DNA of 64,000 nucleotides from Campylobacter lari subsp. lari (GTDB lineage Bacteria; Campylobacterota; Campylobacteria; Campylobacterales; Campylobacteraceae): NCBI RefSeq assembly GCF_013372185.1, contig NZ_CP053830.1, positions 682,001 to 746,000 of the forward strand, read 5' to 3'. Shown piece by piece: positions 36,582 to 47,653 of this stretch (position 1 is its first letter; each line of letters starts with the position of its first letter). The notes under the pieces were generated by a model. It saw only the letters and a program-made list of their open reading frames with translations, ran no database searches and was not told where the DNA came from. The position numbers and the translations under genes were made by a program.

Positions 36582-38407
36582 TTTTCTAAAGCCTTGGAAA
36601 CGATTTTATTTAAAGCATTGTTAAATTCGCTAGGATTGTCTATACCCATTCCCTCACTAAGTTTAGCCATATTTAAAAGTATATGAGCCATATCATTAGC
36701 TAAAGCATCATTTTCTTTTAAAGCTTTTAGTATTTCATGGTTAGGATTGATTTCAAGTATAGGTTTAACTTGTTGCTCTTGCCCCATTTGTTTAAGAATT
36801 TGTTGCATAGCAAAATCAGGTTTATTTTGATCATAAACTATACAGCTTGGGCTATTTGAAAGTCTTTGGCTAAGTTTTACCTCTTCAACTTCATCTTTTA
36901 ATGCTTCTTTGATTTTAATAAGCAATGGTGCAAATTCAGCCTTTTGTTCTTCGCTAGTTTCTTCGCTAGCTAAATGATTAATAGCGCTAAATTTCAAACC
37001 TTCAAATTCATTCATCATTGGCATTACTATAGTATCAATTTCTTCATCAAGCAATAATACATTGATATTTTTTTGTTTATAGCTTTCAAGAAGTGGAGAA
37101 TTTCTTAAAATTTTCTCATTTTTTCCAGTGATGTAAAAAATTTCTTTTTGATCTTGAGCTAAGTTTTGTTTGTATTCTTCAAGATCGATTAATTCTTCTT
37201 TGTTTGAATTTTTAAAATATAAAAGCTTGGCTATAGCGTCTTTATTTTCACCAAAACCATACAAACCTTCTTTTAAAACTTTTCCAAAATTTTCATGGAA
37301 TTTAAGGTAGTTTTCTTTGTCTTTTTCTTTGAATTTTTTAAGTTCAGCTAGGATTTTTTTGACACTTGCTTCTTGGACACTTTTTAAAATTTTATTTTCT
37401 TGCAAGATTTCACGGCTTACATTAAGTGGTAAATCTTCTATATCAATAATCCCACGCACAAATCTTAAATAAGTTGGTAATAATTCTTTATCATCATCGC
37501 TTATAAAGACTCTTTTAACATAAAGTTTTAAACCACTTTTATAATCTACTCTATATAAATCAAATGGAGCTTGAGAAGGTATAAAAAATAAAGAATTATA
37601 CTCTATAGAGCCTTCTGCTTTTGTGTGTATATAAAGCATAGGTTTATTTGAATCATGAAAATTTTGCTCATAAAATTTTTCATAATCTTCAGCCTTTAAG
37701 CTTGCTTTATTTTGTCTCCATAAAGCACTTGCTGTATTAATTTGAGTGTTTTTTAATTCTTTTTTAGGTTCTTTTTCACCTTCTTCTAAAGGTAAAATTT
37801 CTTCTTTTTCCATAAAAATAGGAAATTGTATGTGATTTGAGTATTTTTCTACTATACTTTCAATACGATAAGAATTTAAAAATTCTTCATCTTTTAAATG
37901 CAAGGTTATGCAAGTACCTTGCTCATCTTTGCTAGCATCTTCTATCTCATAGCCATTTGCATCAGATATCCACACATATGCTTTATCTTCTAAGGCTTTT
38001 TTGCTTAAAACCTCTATTTTATCAGCCACCATGAAAGCTGAATAAAAGCCAACACCAAATTGGCCTATAAGTTGAGAGTCTTTTTTAGCATCTCCGCTTA
38101 AATTTTCCAAAAAGCTTTTTGTACCGCTTTTTGCTATGGTTCCAAGATTGTTGATTAAATCTTCTTTATTCATTCCTATACCATTATCACTTATGGTTAG
38201 GGTTTTTGCTTCTTGGTTAAAATTGATTTGAATTTTTGGTTCAAATTTTAAATTTTTATAAGCATCATTACTTACGCTTAAATAACTTAGCTTATCTAAA
38301 GCATCACTAGCATTAGATATAAGCTCTCTTAAAAATATTTCTTTGTTAGAATACAAAGAATGAATCATAAGTTGTAAAAGTTGATTAACTTCAGTTTGAA
38401 ATTGCAT
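36578..38407 (-). CDS. htpG: Chaperone HtpG (Hsp90)
   Basis: 609 residues with the N-terminal GHKL ATPase: [28 protein letters not shown] and GQFGVGFYS. The middle and C-terminal dimerisation domains follow, ending without MEEVD, as in bacteria. The charged linker of eukaryotic Hsp90 is short. A GGAG ribosome site lies before the ATG. Members of this operon upstream are crcB and plsC. Confidence 0.97.
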   Translation of the reverse strand: MQFQTEVNQLLQLMIHSLYSNKEIFLRELISNASDALDKLSYLSVSNDAYKNLKFEPKIQINFNQEAKTLTISDNGIGMNKEDLINNLGTIAKSGTKSFLENLSGDAKKDSQLIGQFGVGFYSAFMVADKIEVLSKKALEDKAYVWISDANGYEIEDASKDEQGTCITLHLKDEEFLNSYRIESIVEKYSNHIQFPIFMEKEEILPLEEGEKEPKKELKNTQINTASALWRQNKASLKAEDYEKFYEQNFHDSNKPMLYIHTKAEGSIEYNSLFFIPSQAPFDLYRVDYKSGLKLYVKRVFISDDDKELLPTYLRFVRGIIDIEDLPLNVSREILQENKILKSVQEASVKKILAELKKFKEKDKENYLKFHENFGKVLKEGLYGFGENKDAIAKLLYFKNSNKEELIDLEEYKQNLAQDQKEIFYITGKNEKILRNSPLLESYKQKNINVLLLDEEIDTIVMPMMNEFEGLKFSAINHLASEETSEEQKAEFAPLLIKIKEALKDEVEEVKLSQRLSNSPSCIVYDQNKPDFAMQQILKQMGQEQQVKPILEINPNHEILKALKENDALANDMAHILLNMAKLSEGMGIDNPSEFNNALNKIVSKALEK

Positions 38408-38417
38408 TTTATCTCCT

Positions 38418-38786
38418 TTATTTAAAAATTAAAAAACCAATCCATACTGCCAAAAGACAAAGGATAACATTTAAAATAATATTTAGAAAAAAGTGAAAAT
38501 AATCACCACTTTGCAAAAATAACAAATTTTCATAAGAAAAAGTTGAAAAAGTCGTAAAAGCACTTAAAAAACCTGTGCTAATCAAACTTTTAGTAAAAAT
38601 ATGTACACCTTTAGAGCTTGCATAAGAAAAAAATAAGCCCATTAAAAAAGATCCTATGATATTAACAAGTAAAGTGCCATAGGGAAAATCATGTGGAATG
38701 ATTTTATTAAAAAAGCTACTAGTAAGCATTCTGGATATGGCTCCTAAAAAGCCACCAAAACCTACAGCTAAAATCGTGCCAATCAA
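38418..38786 (-). CDS. crcB: CrcB/Fluc fluoride channel
   Basis: 122 residues, four membrane helices. [10 protein letters not shown] and [14 protein letters not shown] (with the conserved Asn) and TFSTFSYE are Fluc signatures. Exports fluoride as a dual-topology dimer. No fluoride riboswitch is possible here, because its start overlaps the plsC-like gene. Confidence 0.92.
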   Translation of the reverse strand: MIGTILAVGFGGFLGAISRMLTSSFFNKIIPHDFPYGTLLVNIIGSFLMGLFFSYASSKGVHIFTKSLISTGFLSAFTTFSTFSYENLLFLQSGDYFHFFLNIILNVILCLLAVWIGFLIFK

Positions 38787-39472
38787 GCTTGTATCCTTTC
38801 GCTATCTAAGATCGCTTGCATTTTTTCTCTGGTTTGCTCAAGCCAATCATCTATACTTGTATCAACAAGATCAAGAAATACTACTTTCAAAACACCACTA
38901 TTTGCACTAAAGTTTTGTGTGTCTAAAATTTTAGCTGAATCAACGACTACCACAGGTTGGACTTTTAGATTAAGTTTTTCACTTAAAATTTTAGCTCCGA
39001 CTTTAAATTTTAAAAGTTTTTGGGTTTTTGATCTTGTTCCTTCTGGAAAAATAGCTAAGATTCTACCTTCTTTTAATCTTTCTTTAGCCTCTTTTAAAAG
39101 CTTTACTAAGCCTTTTGGACTTCTATCTATGCAAATGATTTTTGGTTTTTTAATCATAGTTTTAAATACTGGAATTTCGCCAAGCTCTTTTTTTGCTATC
39201 CAAGAAATATTTTTTTGGCTGATATCTTCTAATGCTATAATATCAAGCAAGCTTTGATGGTTAATTAAAAGCAAATTAGCTTGAGGATTTAAATTTCCTA
39301 TAACTTCAATTTTGTAATTTATAAAATATTTTTGTAATTTAGCCCAAGTTTTTCTTAGTTTCCAAATTTTATCTTGAGAATTTATAAATAAAAAACAAAG
39401 CCATAAAAATAAAATAGAAAAAATAAATTCAATCCAAAAAAACAAAGCCTTAATTCTTTGCCAAATCTTCAT
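38783..39472 (-). CDS. plsC: 1-acyl-sn-glycerol-3-phosphate acyltransferase family protein
   Basis: 229 residues with an N-terminal membrane helix. The acyltransferase motifs are NHQSLLDI (H-x4-D), DRSPKG and FPEGTRSK. PlsC makes phosphatidic acid from lysophosphatidic acid. The N-terminus overlaps the upstream gene by 23 bases; ATG at 39470-39472. It could instead act on another lysolipid. Confidence 0.85.
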   Translation of the reverse strand: MKIWQRIKALFFWIEFIFSILFLWLCFLFINSQDKIWKLRKTWAKLQKYFINYKIEVIGNLNPQANLLLINHQSLLDIIALEDISQKNISWIAKKELGEIPVFKTMIKKPKIICIDRSPKGLVKLLKEAKERLKEGRILAIFPEGTRSKTQKLLKFKVGAKILSEKLNLKVQPVVVVDSAKILDTQNFSANSGVLKVVFLDLVDTSIDDWLEQTREKMQAILDSERIQA

Positions 39473-40655
39473 GCTTTACCCATCCTATTTTTCCATTTTT
39501 TAATAAAATTTTTCTATAAGCTTCTCTTGCTCCAAGCACTTCTACTTCTTGAATATTCTCGCCTGAGTAAAAATGAGTAGAATTAAGTGTTGGAAGAATT
39601 TGAATTTTACTATGTGCTTTTAAATTTGCTTTGTATATATTATTTTGCGATAAAAAGCTAGCAATAAGAGCTAAAATAGACAAACCCAAAGCCACATAAC
39701 TTTTTTTAAATACAAAATATAAAGCAAAGATAGCGCTTAAAATCCAAAATATTGTTTTTTTGTAAAAATTAAAATCATTTGTTTTTGGATTTAAATCACT
39801 TTGAGTACTTATACTATCTTCTTTTAACTCAATTTTTAAAGAAAAATCTTTTAATTCTTTAGAATTTAAATTAAAATAAGAAAAATCAAAATGTGTTTTG
39901 CTTTTATCTAAAATAGCATAATAAAACCCACTTTGTTTTTCAAAATCACCTTTAATAGCCTCTACACCTTGTTTTTGAATACCTTTTATGTTGAAACTTG
40001 CTAGGTTTGTGTTTTCTCCTGCAAGTTCTATAAACAAAATCATATTATCATTATCAAAATGGCTTGCTTTTACTTGTTTTACTTCTAAATTACTTGCAAC
40101 TATGTGTGAGTATTTATTAGAAGGAGCGTCGATTTTTTTAAATCTAATAGGTTTTATAATTAGTGATGAGCTTTGAAAAATATGATCATTTCTGCTTAAA
40201 GAAACGATGATTTTATTTAAATTAGCATTCAAACTTTTTGCTTCAAACCATAATTTTGTATAATATGAATTAGCTTTTTGCTCCCAAATAGGATTAGGAT
40301 TAATCCAAAGCATATCATCATTTTTTTCAAAACTCACATTTAAATCAAAACTCGCATTAGTTGTGGTGATAACCTCAAGATCTATAGCAAAAGCTTCATC
40401 TATATAGGCTTCATCAGCGTATTTTTTTGCGTTTAATACTAAAGAACCTTGAGGAATAAAATTTTCATCATTGATTTTGCTTTCATAATTACTCTCATCA
40501 CTTGGAGCAATAGTTTGATAAATTTGCTTAGCTTGATCGTCTAATTGATTGTAATTTTTTTCTAAGGTGTTATAATCTTCAAAAACACTATTTTCTTGAG
40601 CATGTAAACTAAACGCTAGCAAAAAAACACAAAAAACTTTGAAAGTTTTTAGCAA
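39450..40655 (-). CDS. Exported protein with two membrane helices and a C-terminal SH3-like domain
   Basis: 401 residues. A signal peptide (to about residue 19) leads to a ~260-residue periplasmic region of beta-sandwich character, then two membrane helices (about 300-335), and a last ~60-residue segment (KIQILPTLNSTHFYSG...GWVKHEDLA) that resembles bacterial SH3. The layout recalls BatD/BatE-type proteins, but no named family is clear. Homologue of Cj0515 by position. It overlaps purQ and plsC. Confidence 0.75.
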   Translation of the reverse strand: MLKTFKVFCVFLLAFSLHAQENSVFEDYNTLEKNYNQLDDQAKQIYQTIAPSDESNYESKINDENFIPQGSLVLNAKKYADEAYIDEAFAIDLEVITTTNASFDLNVSFEKNDDMLWINPNPIWEQKANSYYTKLWFEAKSLNANLNKIIVSLSRNDHIFQSSSLIIKPIRFKKIDAPSNKYSHIVASNLEVKQVKASHFDNDNMILFIELAGENTNLASFNIKGIQKQGVEAIKGDFEKQSGFYYAILDKSKTHFDFSYFNLNSKELKDFSLKIELKEDSISTQSDLNPKTNDFNFYKKTIFWILSAIFALYFVFKKSYVALGLSILALIASFLSQNNIYKANLKAHSKIQILPTLNSTHFYSGENIQEVEVLGAREAYRKILLKNGKIGWVKHEDLAKN

Positions 40656-41299
40656 TTTAAAAATCCTTCAAACATTTTAAGTCCTACTTTTGAGCCAAGT
40701 ATATCATCACACATTCTTTCAGGGTGTGGCATAAGTCCAAAAACTTTTTTATTCTCATCGCAAATCCCAGCTATATCATTTAAAGAACCGTTTGGATTAT
40801 TGATATATCTTAATAAAATCATATCTTTATCTTCTAGCATTTTAATATTATCTTCACTATTAAAATAATTTCCTTCTCCGTGAGCAATAGGTAATTCTAT
40901 AATGTCATTTTTTTGGAAATTTTTCAAAAAAGCATTATTGTTTGATACTACTTCTAATGCTTGCATCTTAGAAATAAAACTTAAGCTATTGTTGTGTTTC
41001 ATAGCTCCCTTTAAAAGACCAAGCTCTAGTAAAATTTGAAAACCATTGCAAATACCTAGGACATATCCACCTTTTTGTACATGTTCTTTAAGTGTTTTCA
41101 TAGCAGGAGCAAGTTTTGCAATAGCAGCACATCTTAAATAATCTCCATAAGAAAATCCACCTGGTAAAACAATTAAATCTGCACTAAAATCTTGTCTTTC
41201 ATGCCAAATGATTTCAGTTTTTACACCTAGTTTTTCAAAAGCATAAGCCGTATCAAACTCACAATTAGTTCCAGGAAAACGAATAATAGCTACTTTCAT
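40649..41299 (-). CDS. purQ: Phosphoribosylformylglycinamidine synthase, glutaminase subunit PurQ
   Basis: PurQ supplies ammonia to PurL in purine synthesis. The 216 residues have FPGTNCEFDTAYAF, the nucleophile in VLGICNGFQ, HGEGNYF, and the His-Glu pair in MPHPER. It follows purS with a four-base overlap. PurL is not in the window. Confidence 0.95.
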   Translation of the reverse strand: MKVAIIRFPGTNCEFDTAYAFEKLGVKTEIIWHERQDFSADLIVLPGGFSYGDYLRCAAIAKLAPAMKTLKEHVQKGGYVLGICNGFQILLELGLLKGAMKHNNSLSFISKMQALEVVSNNNAFLKNFQKNDIIELPIAHGEGNYFNSEDNIKMLEDKDMILLRYINNPNGSLNDIAGICDENKKVFGLMPHPERMCDDILGSKVGLKMFEGFLNC

Positions 41300-41532
41300 A
41301 ATATTATCTCATAATCTTCTATCACAGTATTTGCAAGCAATTCTTTACACATTAAATCAACTTGTTTTAAAGCTTCTTCTTTATTATCACAAGCTATGTC
41401 AAAACTAATTTGTTTTGAGGTTTTAACATTTGCTATGTTATTAAAATCTAAAGAATGCAAAGCCTTTTCTATGACTTTGCCTTGAGGATCTAAAACCCCA
41501 TTTTTTAGTGTAATATTTACAATTACCTTCAT
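41296..41532 (-). CDS. purS: Phosphoribosylformylglycinamidine synthase subunit PurS
   Basis: 78 residues. It begins KVIVNITLKNGVLDPQGKVIEKALHSLDF, the family signature, and continues to the expected length. PurS bridges PurQ and the small form of PurL. It lies between purC and purQ, eight bases after purC. Confidence 0.95.
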   Translation of the reverse strand: MKVIVNITLKNGVLDPQGKVIEKALHSLDFNNIANVKTSKQISFDIACDNKEEALKQVDLMCKELLANTVIEDYEIIL

Positions 41533-41540
41533 TGTTTTTC

Positions 41541-42254
41541 CTAACTTAAAATTCTTTTTAATACTTCTTCATAGGCCATTTTTACATTACCTAGATCTTG
41601 TCTAAAGCGATCTTTATCTAATTTTTCATTAGTTTTGCTATCCCAAAATCTACAACTATCAGGGCTAATTTCATCAGCTAATATCATATTTCCTTCATTA
41701 TCAATACCAAATTCTAATTTAAAATCAATCAATCTTAAGCCTTTAGATTCAAAGAATTTAACTAAGATAGAATTGATTTGTCTTGCTATATTTTTTATTA
41801 ATTCTAAATCTTTTTCACTTTTTACTAAATTTAAAATCAAACAATGCTCATCATTGATAATAGGATCACCCAAATCATCATTTTTATAACAAAACTCAAC
41901 TACAGCAAAAGGTAAAATCGTGCCTTCTTTAATACCTAATCTTTTTGTTAAAGATCCCGTAGCTACATTTCTAGTGATAACTTCAATAGGTATAATATTG
42001 CATTTTTTAACAATTTGTTCTTTGTCACTAATAGTTTCTACTAGATGTGTTTTAATACCTTCTTTTTCTAAAAGATGAAAAATTTCAGTACTAATTTTAC
42101 AATTTAACGCACCTTTTCCTGCTTCATTACCTCTTTTTTCTGCATTAAAAGCAGTCAAATCATCTTTAAATTCTGTGATGAGTAAATTCTCATCATCAGT
42201 TTTATACATTTTTTTGCCTTTTCCTTCGTATAAAAGATCTAATTTTGTTGCCAT
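41541..42254 (-). CDS. purC: SAICAR synthetase PurC
   Basis: 237 residues. It shows [31 protein letters not shown], and [14 protein letters not shown]. It joins aspartate to CAIR in purine synthesis. The ATG lies one base after the ctpA stop, with a GGAG ribosome site within ctpA. Confidence 0.96.
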   Translation of the reverse strand: MATKLDLLYEGKGKKMYKTDDENLLITEFKDDLTAFNAEKRGNEAGKGALNCKISTEIFHLLEKEGIKTHLVETISDKEQIVKKCNIIPIEVITRNVATGSLTKRLGIKEGTILPFAVVEFCYKNDDLGDPIINDEHCLILNLVKSEKDLELIKNIARQINSILVKFFESKGLRLIDFKLEFGIDNEGNMILADEISPDSCRFWDSKTNEKLDKDRFRQDLGNVKMAYEEVLKRILS

Positions 42255-42255
42255 T

Positions 42256-43572
42256 TTACTCTCCTTTTGTGATGTTTAAAATTTTGATTGCATCTATTGC
42301 AGTTTTTAGCTGTATGTCGTTATTAATTTGCTCTTTGGTGATGATATTTTTATCTTCTTTATTATCTTTTTTCTTTTCTTGATGTCCGATTTTGTCAAGT
42401 TCAGCTTGTAAGTGCTTTTTTAGATCGCTCTCTTTGATTTCAAAGCCATGATTTTCTTCTTTACTTACTTTTCCAGGGAATACTTCTATATCAGGACTAA
42501 CTCCGACAGCTTGTATGGTTCTACCACTTGGTAAATAATATTTTGCTATAGTAAGTCTTAAACCTTCTTTACCTTTTTCATCCATAGGTAATATAAGCTG
42601 CACACTGCCTTTTCCAAAAGTTTTTTCACCCACTATAATAGCGCGTTTGAAATCTTGTAAAGCTCCGCTTACAATCTCACTTGCACTAGCGCTACCACCA
42701 TTTACAAGCACTACTAAAGGCGCGTTGGTAATTTTTTTACTAGGATTTGCTTTAAATTCTACATTTTCACTTTCTATTTTTCCTTTTTGTGAAACAATGA
42801 CTCCTTTATCTACAAAAAGATTTACCAAACCTACAGCTTGATTTAAAATACCACCTGGGTTGGTTCTAAGATCTAGTATGATTCCTTTTACATTAGAATG
42901 TTTTTTGATCGCTTTACTAGCTTCATCTACGACATTTTTATCAAAATTAGTCACTCTTAGATAAAGCAAGTTTTCATTTTCGATTAATTTTGTATAAACG
43001 CTATCTACTTTTATAATATCTCTTTTTAAATTGACATCAAATGGTTTTGCATCACCTTTTCTATAAATAGTTAAGGTAACCTTTGTCTTAGGTTCTCCGC
43101 GCATTTTAGAAACAGCTTCATTTAAAGTCATACCTAAGGTTGATTCGTTATTAATTCTTAAGATAATATCATCTGTTTTAATGCCTGCTTTGTCCGCTGG
43201 ACTTCCTTCTATTGGTGCTACCACAGTGATTGCACCATCTTTTTGTGTAATTGTAAAGCCAAGTCCACCAAATTCTCCATTAGTTTGCTCTTTAAGTTCT
43301 TTATAACCTTTTTCATCTAAGAAAGATGAATGAGCATCTAAATTTGTTAGTAAACCTGCAATGGATTTATCAACTAAATCTGTATAATTAACATCATCAA
43401 CATAATATTGCTCTATAATGGACATGGTTCTTGTGAGTTTGGATAAAGCTTCTATTTTCTTTTCTGCTTCACTAGGAGTGGGGTTTTTAGCTTGTAAATT
43501 AGTAAAAATAAAAGAAGCGGTTACTAAACTACAAATACTAGCTGCGATAATAAGATTTCTTTTTGTCTTCAA
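42256..43572 (-). CDS. ctpA: Carboxy-terminal processing protease CtpA (S41)
   Basis: 438 residues: an N-terminal signal anchor, a PDZ domain ([25 protein letters not shown]), and the S41 core with [13 protein letters not shown] (catalytic Ser) and [11 protein letters not shown] (catalytic Lys). A charged Lys-rich tail follows. The start is TTG (43570-43572, MKTKRNLII), eight bases after GGAG. Substrates in Campylobacter are not clear; tail-specific removal of periplasmic protein C-termini is the family role. Confidence 0.94.
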   Translation of the reverse strand: MKTKRNLIIAASICSLVTASFIFTNLQAKNPTPSEAEKKIEALSKLTRTMSIIEQYYVDDVNYTDLVDKSIAGLLTNLDAHSSFLDEKGYKELKEQTNGEFGGLGFTITQKDGAITVVAPIEGSPADKAGIKTDDIILRINNESTLGMTLNEAVSKMRGEPKTKVTLTIYRKGDAKPFDVNLKRDIIKVDSVYTKLIENENLLYLRVTNFDKNVVDEASKAIKKHSNVKGIILDLRTNPGGILNQAVGLVNLFVDKGVIVSQKGKIESENVEFKANPSKKITNAPLVVLVNGGSASASEIVSGALQDFKRAIIVGEKTFGKGSVQLILPMDEKGKEGLRLTIAKYYLPSGRTIQAVGVSPDIEVFPGKVSKEENHGFEIKESDLKKHLQAELDKIGHQEKKKDNKEDKNIITKEQINNDIQLKTAIDAIKILNITKGE

Positions 43573-43717
43573 AGGAAAAACTCCAAAATAAATATGAATT
43601 CATAAAATAATTATCTAATTTTAGTTATTTTTGCTTAAAAAATCGTAAATAAAGTAAATATTTTTATGATATTAGTGTGTATATATAAAAAATTATTTAT
43701 AAACATAACTAAATAAA

Positions 43718-43738
43718 CTTGACAATAATAGACTAAAG
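43718..43738 (+). promoter_or_regulatory. HAIR-like inverted repeat overlapping the clpB -35 (possible HspR site)
   Basis: CTTGACA-N7-ACTAAAG against the HspR consensus CTTGAGT-N7-ACTCAAG: five of seven and six of seven matches with exact spacing. It overlaps the -35 box at 43719-43724. HspR controls heat-shock genes including clpB in C. jejuni. Confidence 0.55.
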
Positions 43739-43747
43739 TTATATAAT
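43719..43747 (+). promoter_or_regulatory. clpB promoter with canonical -35 and -10
   Basis: TTGACA (43719-43724), a 17-base spacer, and TATAAT (43742-43747). Campylobacter sigma-70 promoters generally lack a conserved -35, so this E. coli-like match is unusual. AAGGAG precedes the ATG at 43780. Confidence 0.7.
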
Positions 43748-43779
43748 ACATCATATATAAAAGTAAAAAGGAGTAAAAA

Positions 43780-46353
43780 ATGGCAAATATACAAGATTTT
43801 TTAACAGATTCTATGCTTTCAAATATAGAAAGTGCGATTTCTTTAGCCATTCATTCTAAGAATAGTGAAATAAAACCTTTGCATTTATTATGGGCTTTAA
43901 GTGTTGATAGTTCAAGTTTGCTAAATCAAGTTTTTAATAAATTAAATGTTTCTAAAGAGGCATTTGAATTAGAAGTAAAAAGTAAAATTTCATCTTTTCC
44001 CACTAGCTCAAATGTAAATAAAGATAATATTAAATTTTCAAATGAATTTATTAATTCTTTAGAAAAAGCAAAAGGCTTGGCTTTAGAAAACAAAGATAAC
44101 TATTTAGCTGTGGATATGTGGCTTGTTTCAGAAAGTACGAGTGGAGTTATTAAAGAACTTTTATCTAAATTTGTAGATTTAAATGAATTTAAAAAAGAAT
44201 TAGAATTCATTAGAGCTGGAGTTAAAATAGAAACCAAAACAAGCGATGAAACGCTTGATTCTTTATCTAAATTTGGTATTGATTTGACTATGAAAGCTAA
44301 AAACAATGAACTTGATCCTGTTATAGGCAGGGAAGAAGAAATTCAAAGATTAATGCAAATTTTAATAAGAAAAACTAAAAATAATCCTATTTTATTAGGT
44401 GAGCCAGGGGTAGGAAAAACTGCTGTAGTGGAAGCTTTAGCGCAAAGAATAGTAAAAAAAGATGTTCCTACTTCTTTGCAAAATAAAAAAGTCATAGCTT
44501 TAGATATGAGTGCTTTAATAGCAGGAGCAAAATACAGAGGAGAATTTGAAGATAGATTAAAAGCGGTTGTAAATGAGGTTATTAAGCATAAAAATATAAT
44601 TTTATTTATAGATGAAATTCATACCATTGTGGGCGCGGGTGCAAATGAAGGAAGTATGGATGCAGCAAATATTTTAAAACCTGCTTTAGCAAGAGGTGAG
44701 CTTCATACAATAGGTGCTACAACTTTAAAAGAATATAGAAAATATTTTGAAAAAGACGCAGCATTACAAAGAAGATTTCAACCTGTAAATGTAGCTGAAC
44801 CTAGTGTAAATGAAGCTTTGGCTATGCTTAGAGGTATAAAAGAAAAATTAGAAATTCATCACAATGTAACTATTAATGATAGTGCATTGGTAGCAGCTGC
44901 AAAACTATCTAAACGCTATATAGCTAATAGATTTTTACCAGATAAAGCGATTGATTTAATAGATGAAGCAGCAGCTGAGCTTAAAATGCAAATAGAAAGT
45001 GAGCCAAATTCTTTAAGAAAGGTTAGAAAGCAAATTGAAAGCTTGGAAGTAGAAAATGAAGCTTTAAAAATGGAAGAAAATGAAGCTAATGAAAAAAGAT
45101 TAGAAGAGATTAAAAAAGAATTAGCAAATTTAAAAGAAGAGCAAATCAAACTTAATGCTAAATTTGAAAATGAAAAAGCAGTATTTAATGGCATAAGTGC
45201 AAAGAAAAAAGAAATCGATACTTTAAAAAATGAAGCTATTTTAGCTAAAAATAAAGGAGATTTCCAAAAAGCTGCTGAAATAGAATATGGCAAAATTTTA
45301 GAGTGCGAAAAAGAGGTATTAAATTTAGAAGAAAAATGGAAACAAATGACCCAAAAAGGAGTTTTGCTTAAAAACCAAGTAGATGAGGATTTAGTAGCTG
45401 GTATTTTAAGCAAATGGACGGGCATTAGCGTGCAAAAAATGCTAACTTCAGAAAAGCAAAAATATTTACATATTCAAGAGTATTTACAAGAAAGCGTCGT
45501 AGGACAAGATGAGGCTTTGAGTGCCTTAGCTAGAGCTATTAAGCGTAATAAAGCAGGGCTAAATCAAGCAACCAAGCCTATAGGAAGCTTTTTATTTTTA
45601 GGGCCAACTGGGGTAGGCAAAACAGAAAGTGCGAAGGCTTTGGCTAAGTTTTTATTTGACGATGAAAAAGCTATGGTGCGTTTTGATATGAGTGAATTTA
45701 TGGAAAAACACAGCATATCAAGACTTTTAGGTGCACCTCCAGGGTATATAGGACATGAAGAAGGAGGGGAGCTAACTGAAGCTGTTAGAAGAAAGCCTTA
45801 TAGTGTTATTTTATTTGATGAAGTAGAAAAAGCTCATAAGGATGTGTTTAATATACTTTTGGGAATTTTAGATGATGGTAGGGCTACAGATAGTAAAGGT
45901 GTAACGGTTGATTTTACTAATACTATAATTATCTTAACTTCTAACATAGGTGCAAATTTTATCATGGAGTTAAAGGGTGAAGAAAGAGAAAAAGCTATCA
46001 AAGAAGCCCTTAGAAGTTTTTTTAGACCTGAGTTTTTAAATCGTTTAGATGATATTATTACTTTTAATCCTTTAGGGGAAAGTGAAGCTGAAAAAATAGT
46101 TAAATTACTTTTTAATACCTTGCAAAAAAGTCTTGAAAATAGAGGTATCAAAGCAAGTTTGAGCGATAATGCTGCTAGGTTAATAGCAAAGGTTGGTTTT
46201 GATGTAGATTTTGGTGCAAGACCATTAAAAAGAGCTTTATATGACATGGTAGAAGATAAATTAAGTGATATGATATTATCTGATGAATTAAATGAAAATG
46301 ATGAGATTATTATAGATTCTAAAGATGATGAGATTGTTATTATTAAACAATAA
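43780..46353 (+). CDS. clpB: ATP-dependent disaggregase ClpB
   Basis: 857 residues: N domain, first AAA module with [10 protein letters not shown], the coiled-coil middle domain (about residues 405-525) that separates ClpB from ClpA, and a second module with [37 protein letters not shown]. There is no ClpP-binding tripeptide loop expected. It rescues aggregated proteins with DnaK. Monocistronic, with its own heat-shock-type promoter and a terminator at its stop. Confidence 0.97.
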   Translation: MANIQDFLTDSMLSNIESAISLAIHSKNSEIKPLHLLWALSVDSSSLLNQVFNKLNVSKEAFELEVKSKISSFPTSSNVNKDNIKFSNEFINSLEKAKGLALENKDNYLAVDMWLVSESTSGVIKELLSKFVDLNEFKKELEFIRAGVKIETKTSDETLDSLSKFGIDLTMKAKNNELDPVIGREEEIQRLMQILIRKTKNNPILLGEPGVGKTAVVEALAQRIVKKDVPTSLQNKKVIALDMSALIAGAKYRGEFEDRLKAVVNEVIKHKNIILFIDEIHTIVGAGANEGSMDAANILKPALARGELHTIGATTLKEYRKYFEKDAALQRRFQPVNVAEPSVNEALAMLRGIKEKLEIHHNVTINDSALVAAAKLSKRYIANRFLPDKAIDLIDEAAAELKMQIESEPNSLRKVRKQIESLEVENEALKMEENEANEKRLEEIKKELANLKEEQIKLNAKFENEKAVFNGISAKKKEIDTLKNEAILAKNKGDFQKAAEIEYGKILECEKEVLNLEEKWKQMTQKGVLLKNQVDEDLVAGILSKWTGISVQKMLTSEKQKYLHIQEYLQESVVGQDEALSALARAIKRNKAGLNQATKPIGSFLFLGPTGVGKTESAKALAKFLFDDEKAMVRFDMSEFMEKHSISRLLGAPPGYIGHEEGGELTEAVRRKPYSVILFDEVEKAHKDVFNILLGILDDGRATDSKGVTVDFTNTIIILTSNIGANFIMELKGEEREKAIKEALRSFFRPEFLNRLDDIITFNPLGESEAEKIVKLLFNTLQKSLENRGIKASLSDNAARLIAKVGFDVDFGARPLKRALYDMVEDKLSDMILSDELNENDEIIIDSKDDEIVIIKQ

Positions 46354-46377
46354 GCAAGTGCAATACTTGCTTATTTT
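46349..46377 (+). terminator. clpB terminator
   Basis: Eleven-base stem (46349-46359 with 46365-46375; loop GCAAT) that includes the clpB stop codon and ends in TTTT. Bases 46378-46511, up to hydA, are A+T-rich with no clear hairpin or strong -10 box. Confidence 0.8.
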
Positions 46378-46511
46378 AGAGTAAAATTATCCTATTAACA
46401 TTAAATTGTAAATACTTCGTATATTTGTTTTAAAAATATTATTTTTTATCTATTCTTAACAATAAATGTTTTAAAATCTTTAATGATATTTCTATATTTA
46501 AGGAACAACAA

Positions 46512-47651
46512 ATGAGTGATTTAGATATTTTTAATCGCCGTTTAGACGCATTAGAAAAACTTCCTCTTTTAAAAAATGAGATTTCTATCTCTAAAGCCTT
46601 AGAGCAATCAGGTTTTTCAAGAAGAGATTTTATGAAATGGGCTAGTGCAATGACTGCATTTTTAGCACTACCTGCTAGTTTTACTCCAGTAGTTGCAAGA
46701 GCTGCTGAGCTTAGTGATAGACTTCCAGTGATTTGGCTTCATATGGCTGAATGTACAGGATGTTCTGAGAGTTTATTAAGAAGTGATGCTCCTACTATAG
46801 ATAGTTTAATTTTTGATCATATTTCTTTAGAATATCATGAAACTATAATGGGTGCAGCAGGTTGGCAAGCTGAGCATAATCTTGAAGCTGCTATGGAAAA
46901 ATACAAAGGTAGATATATCTTAATGGTAGAAGGTGGTATACCAACAGGTGCTACAGAAAACTTTTTAACCATAGGACCACACGGTAAAACAGGTAAGCAA
47001 ATAGCTCAAGAAGCTTGTGATAATGCCTTGGCTATTTTTGCTATAGGTACCTGTTCAGCTTTTGGTGGTATTCAAGCTGCTAGACCTAATCCAAGCAATG
47101 CTGTAAGTTTAAGTAAGGTTACAAATAAAACAGTTATTAATGTTCCAGGTTGTCCTCCAAGCGAAAAAAATATTATAGGTAATGTGATTCATTATATATT
47201 GTATCAGACATTGCCAGCGCTTGATGCTTATAATAGACCAAAATGGGCTTATGGATTAAGAATTCATGATCTTTGTGAAAGAAGAGGACGCTTTGATGCG
47301 GGTGAGTTTGTGCAACAATTTGGTGATGAGGGGGCAAAAAAGGGATATTGTCTTTATAAGGTAGGCTGTAAAGGACCTTATACTTTTAATAACTGCTCAA
47401 GAGAAAGATTTAATCAACATACCTCATGGCCAATCCAAGCTGGACATGGTTGTATAGGTTGTTCAGAGCCTGATTTTTGGGATACTATGGGACCTTTTGA
47501 AGAAGTTATGGCGGGAAGATTATTTGATACTGTTTATGGCTTGGGTGCTGATAGTATTTCAGACAAAATTGGTATAGGTGTGCTTTGTGTAACAGGTGTT
47601 GCTGTTGCTGCGCATGCTGTGATTGCTTCATTAGAAAAAAATAAGGATTAA
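46512..47651 (+). CDS. hydA: [NiFe] uptake hydrogenase small subunit
   Basis: 379 residues. The N-terminus carries a twin-arginine signal (SRRDFMKW, RR at 37-38, then a hydrophobic stretch ending near VARA at 61-64), unusually set behind a ~35-residue extension. The mature protein coordinates three FeS clusters: CTGCSES, GTCSAFGG, PGCPPS, HDLCERRGRFDAGE, CLYKVGCKGP and GHGCIGCSEP are present. A hydrophobic C-terminal helix anchors it. It oxidises periplasmic H2 with HydB and passes electrons via HydC to menaquinone. AAGGA precedes the ATG. Confidence 0.96.
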   Translation: MSDLDIFNRRLDALEKLPLLKNEISISKALEQSGFSRRDFMKWASAMTAFLALPASFTPVVARAAELSDRLPVIWLHMAECTGCSESLLRSDAPTIDSLIFDHISLEYHETIMGAAGWQAEHNLEAAMEKYKGRYILMVEGGIPTGATENFLTIGPHGKTGKQIAQEACDNALAIFAIGTCSAFGGIQAARPNPSNAVSLSKVTNKTVINVPGCPPSEKNIIGNVIHYILYQTLPALDAYNRPKWAYGLRIHDLCERRGRFDAGEFVQQFGDEGAKKGYCLYKVGCKGPYTFNNCSRERFNQHTSWPIQAGHGCIGCSEPDFWDTMGPFEEVMAGRLFDTVYGLGADSISDKIGIGVLCVTGVAVAAHAVIASLEKNKD

Positions 47652-47653
47652 GA

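Noticed and set aside
38400-38800. Fluoride riboswitch in front of crcB
   Set aside because: crcB overlaps the upstream plsC-like gene; there is no leader to hold a riboswitch.
43635-43850. 71-codon minus-strand frame across the clpB promoter
   Set aside because: Covers the clpB promoter and first codons; hydrophobic composition comes from the A+T-rich gap. No ribosome site seen.
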